Below are positions 9,096-16,348 of a stretch of 35,015 bases of DNA, in pieces. The notes beneath the pieces were generated by a model, which saw only the letters and a list, made by a program, of their open reading frames with translations, was not told the origin of the DNA and searched no databases. Source of the stretch: an uncultured Lachnospiraceae bacterium (GTDB lineage: Bacteria; Bacillota; Clostridia; Lachnospirales; Lachnospiraceae); assembly GCA_949879775.1 (NCBI GenBank), contig CATLBW010000018.1, forward strand, positions 1 to 35,015. The letters run 5' to 3'. Position 1 is the stretch's first letter, and each line of letters begins with the position of its first letter. Made by a program: the position numbers and the translations under genes.

Positions 9096-9128
9096 ATTAT
9101 AAAAAGAGGGCGTTGAAATGTTTGTCAA
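9096..9128 (-). promoter_or_regulatory. spoIIE promoter with 21-bp spacing and 0A-like box
   Basis: On the minus strand TTGACA (9123-9128) and a perfect TATAAT (9096-9101) are separated by 21 bp rather than 17. In B. subtilis spoIIE and spoIIG the same over-long spacing is known to require Spo0A~P for sigma-A activity. The plus strand over the -35 reads TGTCAAA, one mismatch from the 0A box TGTCGAA. Confidence 0.7.
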
Positions 9129-9154
9129 ATTCGGGGCATGTTTCCAAAAACTTT

Positions 9155-9201
9155 TAGACAAAAAGCCCCTTAGAATCGCTGCTTATGACGATTCTAAGGG
9201 G
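9155..9201 (-). terminator. Terminator after divIC
   Basis: A 13-bp perfect inverted repeat (9166-9178 with 9189-9201, 10-nt loop) is followed on the minus strand by CTTTTTGT. It lies between the divIC stop and the spoIIE promoter, so it separates the two transcription units of the cluster. Confidence 0.8.
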
Positions 9202-9271
9202 TTGAAGCCCTTGAGGAATTTCATCTTGTATATGTAGCCGCCGATGCCCAGCCGCCCAAGGAGGGCACGCC

Positions 9272-9616
9272 TTAGTCTTCCTCTTTCTCCTTGAAAATAA
9301 TCTCGTTGGGGTTCACAAGCCCCAACTTGCTCTTTGCCGCCTGCTCTATGTATTCTTCCGTTGTCACGTATTCTTCGTACTCTTTCAGCTCCTCCTGCCG
9401 CTGCTGCTCAGATTCAAGCTGCGCCTGTAAATCCTGCTCTCTCTTCTGGTAAGTCTGGTTCCGGTTATAAAGGGAAAGGATTTGCACAGACATCACGCCC
9501 AGCAGCATAAGTGAAATTAAGGCAATGCACAACACTGCCGACTTATTCTGCTTCCTCTTCCTTCTCATTTGCGTCCTCTGCGCCCCTGCCCTTCTTGCCT
9601 GGCTATGCTTCTTCAT
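9272..9616 (-). CDS. divIC: Septum formation initiator DivIC/FtsB family
   Basis: A bitopic membrane protein of 114 residues: basic cytoplasmic tail (1-26), one membrane segment (about 28-50), then an extracytoplasmic coiled coil rich in Glu and Gln (about 55-85) and the short conserved region TTEEYIEQAAKSKLGLVNPNE that defines the DivIC/FtsB family. It works with FtsL and DivIB (FtsQ) in the divisome. It follows yabQ by 15 bp and is the last gene of the HU-rqcP-yabP-yabQ-divIC unit. The S1-domain gene yabR that follows divIC in Bacillus is absent here. Confidence 0.9.
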   Translation of the reverse strand: MKKHSQARRAGAQRTQMRRKRKQNKSAVLCIALISLMLLGVMSVQILSLYNRNQTYQKREQDLQAQLESEQQRQEELKEYEEYVTTEEYIEQAAKSKLGLVNPNEIIFKEKEED

Positions 9617-9631
9617 CCAACATTCCTTCCT

Positions 9632-10105
9632 TTAAAGTTTGCATATCCCTATTTTAACTGTTTTCCATATTTTTTTCAATTCCTTTTTCAGGAACCTCAG
9701 GAGTTTTTTCGCCCTCCTGCCCGCAAACCCCAGCGGTTTCTTAAACAGACGGGCTGTCCATACAAACGGCCTGCTGATAATAAAGAGGATTTTTTCGATT
9801 AAGAATACGCTTCCCGCTACAATCCAGGCGCTGAGCAAAAGGTTATAAAGCAGCATCCCCACCAGCACGCCTCCAATGACAAACCCCCTGATATAACCGC
9901 TGTTTTCCCTGTACAGCATGGCGAACAAAGCCACGCCCCCGCCAATCCAGAACAACAAATCTTCCACGCCCACCAGCCACATTTTATGGGGCGCAATTTT
10001 CCGAAAAATACGCAGAAGGTCGTAGGCAAACAGCAGCGCCGCCCCCGTCAGGACAGCCGCCAAAAGGACGTCCGCTTCCTTTAAAATCTGTGCGCTGACT
10101 TCCAT
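9632..10105 (-). CDS. yabQ: Spore cortex biosynthesis protein YabQ
   Basis: A 157-residue membrane protein with hydrophobic segments at about 10-32, 42-64 and 68-100, then a strongly basic tail (Lys/Arg-rich, about 115-157). In B. subtilis YabQ sits in the outer forespore membrane and is needed for cortex formation; it is expressed under sigma-E. The assignment rests on the DLLRIFRK and EDLLFWI blocks and on gene order. Its ATG overlaps the yabP stop codon by one base (TAATG), showing coupling. Confidence 0.9.
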   Translation of the reverse strand: MEVSAQILKEADVLLAAVLTGAALLFAYDLLRIFRKIAPHKMWLVGVEDLLFWIGGGVALFAMLYRENSGYIRGFVIGGVLVGMLLYNLLLSAWIVAGSVFLIEKILFIISRPFVWTARLFKKPLGFAGRRAKKLLRFLKKELKKIWKTVKIGICKL

Positions 10106-10401
10106 TATTTAAACAGTCTTCCTAACAAGGATTCATTTTTTTTCGAGGCGGCCTTTACATCTGAGTAGGTAAAGCTGTCTATTTTCCCTTCGATATCAAT
10201 CTCCCCTTTTTCCAGCGTCAGTCGGTTGACATGAAGGTCATTCCCCTTTATCATCAGCATTCCCAGCTCTGTCTCCAATAAAATCTCACCCACATCAAAG
10301 GAAAGTACATCTATGACGCCATTCAACACCCCATTTTTGCGGTTGGAAATCATAATCTTATGGGCGCTCCGGGTATTCCCGGCGCCGGCTCTCTCTTCCA
10401 T
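10105..10401 (-). CDS. yabP: Sporulation protein YabP
   Basis: A 98-residue soluble protein of the YabP/YqfC family, made of predicted beta strands with the typical stretch ENRKNGVLNGVIDVLSFD-like region (here NRKNGVLNGVIDVLSFD) and LETELGMLMIKGNDLHV. YabP is linked to spore coat and cortex assembly in B. subtilis. I start at the ATG at 10401, where AGGAGG lies 8-9 nt upstream; the frame is open to 10473 but the extra residues are unlike the family and have no good site. The length then matches the ~100-residue Bacillus protein. Confidence 0.92.
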   Translation of the reverse strand: MEERAGAGNTRSAHKIMISNRKNGVLNGVIDVLSFDVGEILLETELGMLMIKGNDLHVNRLTLEKGEIDIEGKIDSFTYSDVKAASKKNESLLGRLFK

Positions 10402-10512
10402 TCCAAAACCTCCTTCCATATATCCCAGGCCTAATGCTATATATTCGGCAGTTAAAAATCGCCTAAAATACAATGTCCTTTTAAAATATATGAAGCAGGC
10501 ATGGATTTATGC

Positions 10513-10752
10513 CTAAAGATATCGGAAAAGCTCCTTTGCCTCTTCTTTTTTGCTGGTATCCTGCACGGCAAGGACTTCCACCTTGACATTCTTCGTGCCA
10601 AAGCCAATCTCAATCACATCTCCCGCCTTCACATCCTGTGACGCCTTTGCCACCTTGCCGTTGACCTGCACCCGCCCAGCGTCGCATGCCTCGTTTGCCA
10701 CAGTCCTGCGCTTAATCAGCCTGGAAACCTTTAAAAATTTATCTACTCTCAT
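10513..10752 (-). CDS. rqcP: RNA-binding S4 domain protein RqcP (YabO)
   Basis: A 79-residue S4-domain protein, starting MRVDKFLKVSRLIKRRTVA, the usual S4 helix pair, followed by VNGKVAKASQDVKAGDVIEI. In Bacillus RqcP acts with RqcH in ribosome-associated quality control, holding the stalled 50S-peptidyl-tRNA in place during alanine tailing. The ATG at 10752 has AAAGGAAAGG upstream; an in-frame GTG at 10770 lies in a dispersed repeat and is unlikely. It stands between HU and yabP as in Bacillus. Confidence 0.93.
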   Translation of the reverse strand: MRVDKFLKVSRLIKRRTVANEACDAGRVQVNGKVAKASQDVKAGDVIEIGFGTKNVKVEVLAVQDTSKKEEAKELFRYL

Positions 10753-10768
10753 AACCTTTCCTTTCTTC

Positions 10769-10800
10769 ACGCGTTAGCGTGGCAAGGCCTTCCTATAAGA
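10769..10800. repeat. Fragment of the dispersed repeat
   Basis: The sequence CACGCGTTAGCGTGGCAAGG followed by CCTTCCTATAAGAT matches the right half of the palindrome of copy 1 (about 219-253) with few changes. The left arm is missing. Confidence 0.6.
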
Positions 10801-10831
10801 TAAAATAGAGGGCTCTCTTGCGAAAGCCCTC
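10801..10831 (-). terminator. Terminator after the HU gene
   Basis: GAGGGCT (10808-10814) pairs with AGCCCTC (10825-10831) and is followed on the minus strand by TATTTTATC. It would release much of the abundant HU mRNA and lower expression of rqcP and downstream genes. Confidence 0.7.
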
Positions 10832-10850
10832 CTAATGTCTAAAATATGCC

Positions 10851-11123
10851 TTAGTTAATCATATCCTTTAAAGCTTTGCCCGCCTTAAATTTAGGAGCCT
10901 TGGATGCAGGAATCTTCATCTCCTCGCCCGACTGCGGATTCCTTCCTGTCCTTGCAGCCCTCTCAGAAACCTCAAAAGTGCCAAACCCAACTAACTGGAT
11001 CTTCTCCCCCTTCTTCAGCTCCTCAGCTACAACATCCGTAAAAGCCTTCAATGCTTTCTCAGCGTCTTTTTTAGAAATCTCGGCCTTATCAGCCATTGCG
11101 GCTACTAATTCTGATTTGTTCAT
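10851..11123 (-). CDS. hup: HU family DNA-binding protein
   Basis: A 90-residue histone-like protein that binds and bends DNA as a dimer. It shows the canonical start MNKSELVAAMADKAEISKKDAEKAL-like helices (1-40), the GFGTFEV turn (about 46-52), and the arm RTGRNPQSGEEMKIPASKAPKFKAGKALK. AGGAGG lies 10 nt before the ATG and a near-consensus promoter lies upstream, fitting a highly expressed gene. It heads the divIC cluster as in Bacillus and Clostridium. Confidence 0.97.
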   Translation of the reverse strand: MNKSELVAAMADKAEISKKDAEKALKAFTDVVAEELKKGEKIQLVGFGTFEVSERAARTGRNPQSGEEMKIPASKAPKFKAGKALKDMIN

Positions 11124-11238
11124 GACAAAATTCCTCCTGAAAATTCTTTTCTTTCAATAAATATTGCGGTTCAATTTCTATTAAGTAACCGTTCCCAATT
11201 TTCGCTTTAATTACTCCTCAAAATTGCCTACAAACATA

Positions 11239-11267
11239 TTTATACTTGTTTTTATAGTGTTTGTCAA
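11239..11267 (-). promoter_or_regulatory. Sigma-A promoter of the HU gene
   Basis: TTGACA (11262-11267) and TATAAA (11239-11244) are separated by 17 bp on the minus strand. Confidence 0.85.
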
Positions 11268-11289
11268 GAAAATTTATCTTTTTTAGGGC

Positions 11290-11513
11290 ATTTTATGTAA
11301 CAGTCCAGGCAGCCATGCACATTTACTGTGCATGGCGCAAGAAAATAATTCAGGAATGCAAAGGCCTACGCTTTGCTTCGGTCAGTTCTGTACAAGCGCC
11401 GCTGGCACTTAGAACCCCATCGCGAAGCGATTTTAAATGGATTTTTGCAAGTAGCAGGTCAGCTTGTCTGACCTGTTATAGGAAACGCATTCATTTCATG
11501 CGTTTCCTATAAC
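11290..11513. other. Gene-free stretch with five successive stem-loops
   Basis: Between the HU promoter and the phosphohexomutase stop lie perfect inverted repeats at 11312-11336 (10 bp), 11358-11376 (6 bp), 11419-11431 (5 bp), 11455-11475 (8 bp) and 11475-11513 (16 bp, loop 7). The last has the ends GTTATAGGAAA shared with the dispersed palindrome family and covers the mutase stop codon. It could terminate or protect the mutase mRNA, or be a repeat element. No open frame with a ribosome-binding site was found. Confidence 0.6.
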
Positions 11514-13240
11514 ATTTTATCAACCATGGCCAGGACTTCTTTGCCAAGCCTTGCAGATTTCTCATCGGCGTCTGTCAGGGAGGTTCCTTTCACGCCATAA
11601 TAGAACTTGACTTTAGGCTCCGTCCCAGAAGGCCTTACACATACCCATGCCGCGTCGTTTAAGTCATAATACAGCACATTAGAGCTGGGAAGCCCCGTAG
11701 GCGTTACCGCGCCTGACGCCAAATCCTTGATGTCGCCTGTCTTATAGTCCCTGGCGGAAACCACCTGGTAACCACCGATCTGCGACGGCGTATTCTCCCT
11801 CAATGTATCCATAATCTGTTGGATTTTCTCAAGCCCCTCAATTCCCTTTAAGGTAATCGACTTCACGTCATCCTTATAGTAACCGTAACGGTCATACATG
11901 GCAATCATGGCATCCCATAAAGTCATGCCCTTCGTCTTATAGTAAGCCGCCGCCTCGCACAGCGTCATGGAAGCCACTACCGCATCCTTATCCCTCGCAT
12001 ATGTCCCTGTCAGGCAGCCATAGCTTTCTTCCATGCCAAAAAGGTATGTCCCTTTGCCGGTGTTTTCAAACTCAAGGATTTTCTGCCCGATAAACTTAAA
12101 GCCAGTCAATACTTCCACGAGCGCGATGCCGTAACGCTCTGCAATCGCGTCCGCCATATTGGTGGAAACAATAGATTTGATGAAAGCCCCATCCTCAGGA
12201 AGCCCTTTCTGCTCTTTCCGCTGGCTAATGACATACTCGCCAATCAGGCATCCAGACATATTGCCGGTAAGGCTGTGGTACTCTCCCGTCTTTGCATCCT
12301 TCACATAAACGCCAAGGCGGTCTGCATCCGGGTCTGTCGCCAGGATTAAATCCGCATCCACTTCCTTGCCAAGCTTTAACCCCAATGCGAAAGCCTCCTC
12401 CGCTTCCGGGTTAGGATAGCTGACAGTCGGGAACTCCCCATCCGGAAGCTCCTGTTCCGGCACTACATAGACATGCTCAAACCCCAGCTCTTTCAAAACA
12501 CGGCGCACCGGGATATTCCCGGTCCCATGCAATGGGGAATATACGATTTTTAAATCCTTTGCCACCGCATCTATGCAGTCCTGTCGAAGCACAAGGCCCT
12601 TAAGCTCTTCGATATAGGGATCGTCGATATCTTTGCCAATCGTCTCATAAAGCCCGTCCGCCTTAGCCTTTTCCTTATCCATTGTCTTAACGGCTGCATA
12701 ATCCGTTACTTTCTTGACTTCATCCATAATCCCTTTGTCGTGGGGCGGCGTAATCTGCGCGCCATCCTCCCAATATACCTTATAACCGTTGTATTCCGGC
12801 GGGTTATGGCTTGCTGTAATGTTAATGCCGGCAATACATCCCAGCCTGCGCACCGCATAAGAAAGCTCCGGCGTAGGCCTCAAAGATTCAAACACATAAG
12901 CCTTGATGCCGTTCGCCGCCAGGCATAACGCCGCCTCATCCGCAAATTCCGGGGACATCCTTCTGGAATCGAAAGCAATCGCTACGCCCTTTGCTTGTCC
13001 GCCTACAGAAGCGATATAGTTCGCCAGTCCCTGCGTCGCCTTGCGCACCGTGTAAATATTCATACGGTTGGTCCCTGCGCCGATTACGCCTCTAAGCCCT
13101 GCCGTACCGAACTCCAGGTCCATGTAAAACCGTTCTTCAATCTCTTTCTCATCATCTGCAATGCTCTTTAGCTCTGACTTCGTCGCCTCATCAAAATAAG
13201 GGTTCTGCAGCCATTGGTTATAAAGCTCCTTGTAATCCAT
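11507..13240 (-). CDS. pgcA: Phospho-sugar mutase (phosphoglucomutase/phosphomannomutase family)
   Basis: An alpha-D-phosphohexomutase of 577 residues that interconverts hexose 1- and 6-phosphates, most likely glucose, linking glycogen/UDP-glucose synthesis with glycolysis. The four family motifs are clear: the phosphoserine loop TASHNPP (142-148, Ser 144), metal-binding DPDADR (303-308), sugar-binding GMEESYG (402-408) and the phosphate-binding RPSGTEPK near the C terminus. Size and motif spacing match PgcA of B. subtilis. The start at 13240 has AGGAGG 6-7 nt upstream; an upstream ATG at 13288 overlaps the -10 box of the promoter, so it cannot be used. The symbol is by family resemblance. 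Confidence 0.93.
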   Translation of the reverse strand: MDYKELYNQWLQNPYFDEATKSELKSIADDEKEIEERFYMDLEFGTAGLRGVIGAGTNRMNIYTVRKATQGLANYIASVGGQAKGVAIAFDSRRMSPEFADEAALCLAANGIKAYVFESLRPTPELSYAVRRLGCIAGINITASHNPPEYNGYKVYWEDGAQITPPHDKGIMDEVKKVTDYAAVKTMDKEKAKADGLYETIGKDIDDPYIEELKGLVLRQDCIDAVAKDLKIVYSPLHGTGNIPVRRVLKELGFEHVYVVPEQELPDGEFPTVSYPNPEAEEAFALGLKLGKEVDADLILATDPDADRLGVYVKDAKTGEYHSLTGNMSGCLIGEYVISQRKEQKGLPEDGAFIKSIVSTNMADAIAERYGIALVEVLTGFKFIGQKILEFENTGKGTYLFGMEESYGCLTGTYARDKDAVVASMTLCEAAAYYKTKGMTLWDAMIAMYDRYGYYKDDVKSITLKGIEGLEKIQQIMDTLRENTPSQIGGYQVVSARDYKTGDIKDLASGAVTPTGLPSSNVLYYDLNDAAWVCVRPSGTEPKVKFYYGVKGTSLTDADEKSARLGKEVLAMVDKML

Positions 13241-13283
13241 GTTTTTCCTCCTTCTCTTTCCATTGTTATCCATTTGTACTTCC

Positions 13284-13312
13284 ATCATACTTCAACGGAC
13301 AGCTTTTCTCAA
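13284..13312 (-). promoter_or_regulatory. Sigma-A promoter of the phospho-sugar mutase
   Basis: TTGAGA (13307-13312) and TATGAT (13284-13289) are 17 bp apart on the minus strand, placing the transcript start near 13277, upstream of the chosen ATG at 13240. Confidence 0.75.
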
Positions 13313-13453
13313 CTGTTTTTTAGCCCGGCGCAACGAATATTAAGAAATTTCTATAGCCAGCGACAAAACTTTTGCCGTTGACTATCGTTTGCCCTGCCTG
13401 TTCTTTGGATAGCGCTGCTCCCTATGGCTGTATGTACGGCACAGGCACGGATG

Positions 13454-14890
13454 CTACCTTAATATAAACATAAGGGTATGGCGTTTCGTCTGGTCATCAT
13501 CATGGTCATTATTATTGTTGTTGCTATTACTGTTGTTATTTTTGTTAGTGTTGTTATTTTTGTTAGTGCTGTTATTATTATTGCTGCTATTATTGTTAGA
13601 GTTATTGTTGGTAGTGTTATTCCTGTTAGTGTTATTGTTGGTAGTGTTATTCCTGTTAGTGTTATTATTAGTGCTGTTATTATTGTTGCTGTTATTATTG
13701 TTGCTGTTATTATTATTGTTGCTGTTATTATTATTGTTGCTGTTATTGTTGTCGCCCCCAGTATTATTATTCCCAGGGTTGTTATTGTTAATATTCGTAT
13801 TATCCTTGGTGCTTCCGGAAGGGTCTGACGTTGAGATTGTCTCTTCCTCCTCGGCCTCCTCAACCGTAGTCATCTCAATCTTAATATTGGCGCTCTGTGA
13901 ATTCACAATCAAGGTCCGCTCCCAATCCACATAGCCCTCTGCCTTCGCAACCAGGCGGTGCACGCCATAGCGCACCTGTATGGCCTGCGTTTTGTCAACC
14001 TGTTCCCCGTCCAGAAAGACTTGTGCCTCCTCCGGTTTCAGCTCAAACTGCATCTGGCACAGCTTAGGCCCATTGCCTTTCAGCTCGTCCAAGTTCACTT
14101 TAACCTCATTGCCTGCCTCCACCGTAATCTCCCGGCTGCCCCCATAGCCGTCATTCGCCACCGATAAAAGGTAGGTCCCCTCCGGCATCTCAATCCGCAT
14201 CTGAGGCGTAATCTTCTGGGAAACCACATTGCCGATTGTGATATAGCCGCCGAGGAAAAGCTCTGTATTTTCCAAAGCCACAACCCCATGCCCATTTGTC
14301 ACCTTGAGCGAATAAATCTGCTGCCCAACGCCCTTAATGCACACCGTATCATGCTCGCTAAGCTCAGACACCGGTATCAGGCTGCCGCCAGAATACACCA
14401 GAAGCCCTTTGTCAAAGTAATAAATGCTGCTTCCCACCGTCAAAGACTTTAACTCCTGGTCTAACGTAAAATTATGCAAGTCATCATAAGAAAACGCTTC
14501 TTTAGAAACCTGCACCAAGTTAAGTTTCTCTCCTTTTACGTCAATTGTCACCAGCTCTCCCAATGAAAGCTGGCTGACGGTTAAATCCTTGCCATACTTA
14601 TCCTTAATATAAGTGCCCCCTGTATATTCATAGGGAACCTCCACCGCCATCTCACAACTGCGCAGTGTCAAAATGCTGCGCTCCGTGTCAATGCCCGTAA
14701 CCACAAAAAGCTCCTCCGGTTCCTTCGCTTCCTCTCCCTCTCCCGGCTCTTCCTGCGCGCCTGCCGGTTCACGTTTCACATAAACCTCGCTCCCATCTGT
14801 AACACGCCTCCCCTCTTGCCCGCATCCTGCTAAAAAAGCTGCGAACAAAAGGAGCAGCGATAACAATATCCATATATTCCTCTTTTGCAA
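13454..14890 (-). CDS. PEGA-domain lipoprotein with poly-asparagine C-terminal region
   Basis: A 478-residue exported lipoprotein of unknown function. The lipobox LAGC puts the modified Cys at 23. Residues about 60-205 are beta-rich, with no family I can name. Two PEGA-like beta domains follow (about 210-275 and 278-345; the second has VFLDGEQVDKT and GVHRLVAKAEGY). PEGA domains are surface modules in many Firmicutes. From about 355 to 461 the chain is nearly pure Asn with Thr, Ser and Lys, ending in DHDDDQ and a short unlike tail. The start codon is TTG at 14890 with AGGAGG 7 nt upstream. It stands alone, 213 bp upstream of the mutase start and 366 bp from the CotS-like gene. Confidence 0.8.
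   Translation of the reverse strand: MQKRNIWILLSLLLLFAAFLAGCGQEGRRVTDGSEVYVKREPAGAQEEPGEGEEAKEPEELFVVTGIDTERSILTLRSCEMAVEVPYEYTGGTYIKDKYGKDLTVSQLSLGELVTIDVKGEKLNLVQVSKEAFSYDDLHNFTLDQELKSLTVGSSIYYFDKGLLVYSGGSLIPVSELSEHDTVCIKGVGQQIYSLKVTNGHGVVALENTELFLGGYITIGNVVSQKITPQMRIEMPEGTYLLSVANDGYGGSREITVEAGNEVKVNLDELKGNGPKLCQMQFELKPEEAQVFLDGEQVDKTQAIQVRYGVHRLVAKAEGYVDWERTLIVNSQSANIKIEMTTVEEAEEEETISTSDPSGSTKDNTNINNNNPGNNNTGGDNNNSNNNNNSNNNNNSNNNNSNNNNSTNNNTNRNNTTNNNTNRNNTTNNNSNNNSSNNNNSTNKNNNTNKNNNSNSNNNNNDHDDDQTKRHTLMFILR
13506..13815 (-). repeat. Low-complexity AAY-rich repeat tract within the lipoprotein gene
   Basis: About 310 bp of AAC/AAT-dominated codons encode the poly-Asn region. It contains an exact 30-bp tandem duplication (13601-13630 and 13631-13660) and many 12-15 bp near-repeats. 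All units are multiples of three, so slippage would change length without breaking the frame. On the other strand the same bases give meaningless Leu- or Val-rich frames. Confidence 0.85.
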
Positions 14891-14940
14891 ACAAATTCCT
14901 CCTTGCCGCCATACTTTTGGTGAAGACAGCCAGCTTCCAC

Positions 14941-15245
14941 AAAGCCCGCCTTAGGGACTGGGAACAAAGCGGACAAGTCCGCATCAACTCCCTAAATCCC
15001 TCATTCATGAGGGACTTGGACGATTTGCTGCGCCGAGCACAATTGCGATGCAATATTTTCCTCTTGTGCGAGTGCGCATAATTATTTTTGTCTTATAGGA
15101 AAGACACTTTCACACGTTAGTGTGACAAGGTCTTTCCTATAAGGGAACAACGTGGGCAAGCCCACAGGGGCTCCCCTCCCCCTCAATCCCCCGGGGATTG
15201 CACACTTTGACGCTCCGAGCACAATTGCGAAGCAATATATACCTC
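14941..15245. repeat. Dispersed structured intergenic repeat, copies 2 and partial 3
   Basis: This 366-bp gap (14891-15256) holds no credible gene. From 14961 it repeats the module order of copy 1: GGAACAAAGCGGACAAGTCC, then GAGCACA...TTGTGCGAGTGCGCAT, then a 13-bp palindrome (15092-15104 with 15131-15143) bearing TTATAGGAAAG ends. From 15144 a partial unit follows (GGGAACAACG, GTGGGC/GCCCAC hairpin, CGAGCACAATTGCGAAGCAA). The short frame across 14769-15053 is an artefact of this repeat. Confidence 0.65.
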
Positions 15246-15256
15246 TAAATAGTTCC

Positions 15257-16270
15257 TTAGCTTCCTACAAATTCAAACGAATTCCCTATCAACTGTAAAA
15301 AGCTTTCCCTCGCTTCATTCTGTAAAATAAGCTTCTCCAGCTTCTCTAGGTTCCTGCCGCATACCCACGCCTTGCTGTTGTTAAAATAATGGTTGGCAAT
15401 CTTCCAAAATTTCTGTGGGTAAGCGAGGCGGACGTAAAGCTGGGCCATCTCCTCATGGCTTAATTTCCTGACATCATTATATGCCTTTAACAAGTCCATG
15501 CCAAGCCCCATATTCCAATTATGTTTCTCTAAAATCTTGCGCATGAAATTCCCAAGGTCTGCCGCCTGCACATCATAGGAAGCTTTCTCAAAATTCAGCA
15601 CTGCAACCCCCTGGCGCAAAAACAGGACATTATGCTGGTTGTAATCCCCATGGCAGATGCCGTAAATATTGCCCTTATCCTCCGCTTCCTGCCCTGTTTC
15701 CATAATCCGCCTTTGCAGGGCCACCACATCTAAAGCTTCCTGATAGAACAAGTCAAAGCTGCGCAAAAACTCCATCTCAAAATCATTCTTTTTCTTACGC
15801 CCGGAAATATAATTCCTGACCTTTTTTAATTCCCTTGCATGCCGCTCATTTTCCAAAAGCAGGCTGTCGCTGCGGATCTGTAAGTAATCCGGCGTCTCAT
15901 CCGGGAACTTTCGCAAAACGCTATGTATGCCGGCCAGATGACGTATGGCGCGCAACACATCCTCACGGCTCTTGGTGTCACACTCCCTGCCATCAAACCA
16001 GTCACGCACCATATAGGCAGTGCCATCGACATCACGGGCAATCGCCTTTCCCTCCTTCGTCTGCACAATACAGTCCACACGCTCCTGCCCATGCCCGGCC
16101 AAAAATTGCAGCAGCCGGTAAAGAAAATCTGCCCTGCCCTCCGAACCCCTGTATTCCTTTAAAATTTTTAGCCCCTCGCTGGTATTGCAAATCAGCACGC
16201 CCCTGCCCTTAGAAGTCTGCTTTACCTCAAACGGATACTGCTCCAGAATCAGATTTTCTCGATTATACAC
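15257..16270 (-). CDS. CotS family spore coat protein (kinase-like fold)
   Basis: A 337-residue protein of the CotS/aminoglycoside-phosphotransferase-like family. The N-terminal lobe (about 8-90) has the family's EVKQTSKGRGVLIC opening; the C-terminal lobe has the Brenner motif HGDYNQHN (about 207-214) with the catalytic Asp and Asn. The later metal-binding position reads VLNFEKAS where active kinases have DFD or similar, so activity is uncertain. Family members are spore coat proteins in Bacillus. I chose the GTG at 16270 because GGAGGGG lies just upstream and the family's similarity begins there; the ATG at 16324 lacks a site and falls in a putative sporulation promoter. It follows cca by 72 bp. 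Confidence 0.83.
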   Translation of the reverse strand: MYNRENLILEQYPFEVKQTSKGRGVLICNTSEGLKILKEYRGSEGRADFLYRLLQFLAGHGQERVDCIVQTKEGKAIARDVDGTAYMVRDWFDGRECDTKSREDVLRAIRHLAGIHSVLRKFPDETPDYLQIRSDSLLLENERHARELKKVRNYISGRKKKNDFEMEFLRSFDLFYQEALDVVALQRRIMETGQEAEDKGNIYGICHGDYNQHNVLFLRQGVAVLNFEKASYDVQAADLGNFMRKILEKHNWNMGLGMDLLKAYNDVRKLSHEEMAQLYVRLAYPQKFWKIANHYFNNSKAWVCGRNLEKLEKLILQNEARESFLQLIGNSFEFVGS

Positions 16271-16318
16271 ATAAACCCCTCCACCACGATATTCACAAAT
16301 ACATTTCTTGTGTCTTTC

Positions 16319-16348
16319 TATCATATGTGGAGAGGTCCCAATCTATTC
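16319..16348 (-). promoter_or_regulatory. Candidate sigma-E/sigma-K-type promoter of the CotS-like gene
   Basis: On the minus strand GAATA (16344-16348) is followed after 16 bp by CATATGATA (16319-16327), which fits the mother-cell pattern ATA-N16-18-CATAnnnT. It overlaps the end of cca and would start a transcript between the ATG at 16324 and the GTG at 16270. The motifs are short, so this is a suggestion only. Confidence 0.4.

Noticed and set aside
13515-13934. Leucine-rich plus-strand frame suggesting a membrane protein
   Set aside because: It is the complement of the poly-Asn tract of the lipoprotein gene.
14769-15053. 94-codon minus-strand frame
   Set aside because: It overlaps the lipoprotein start and is generated by the dispersed repeat.
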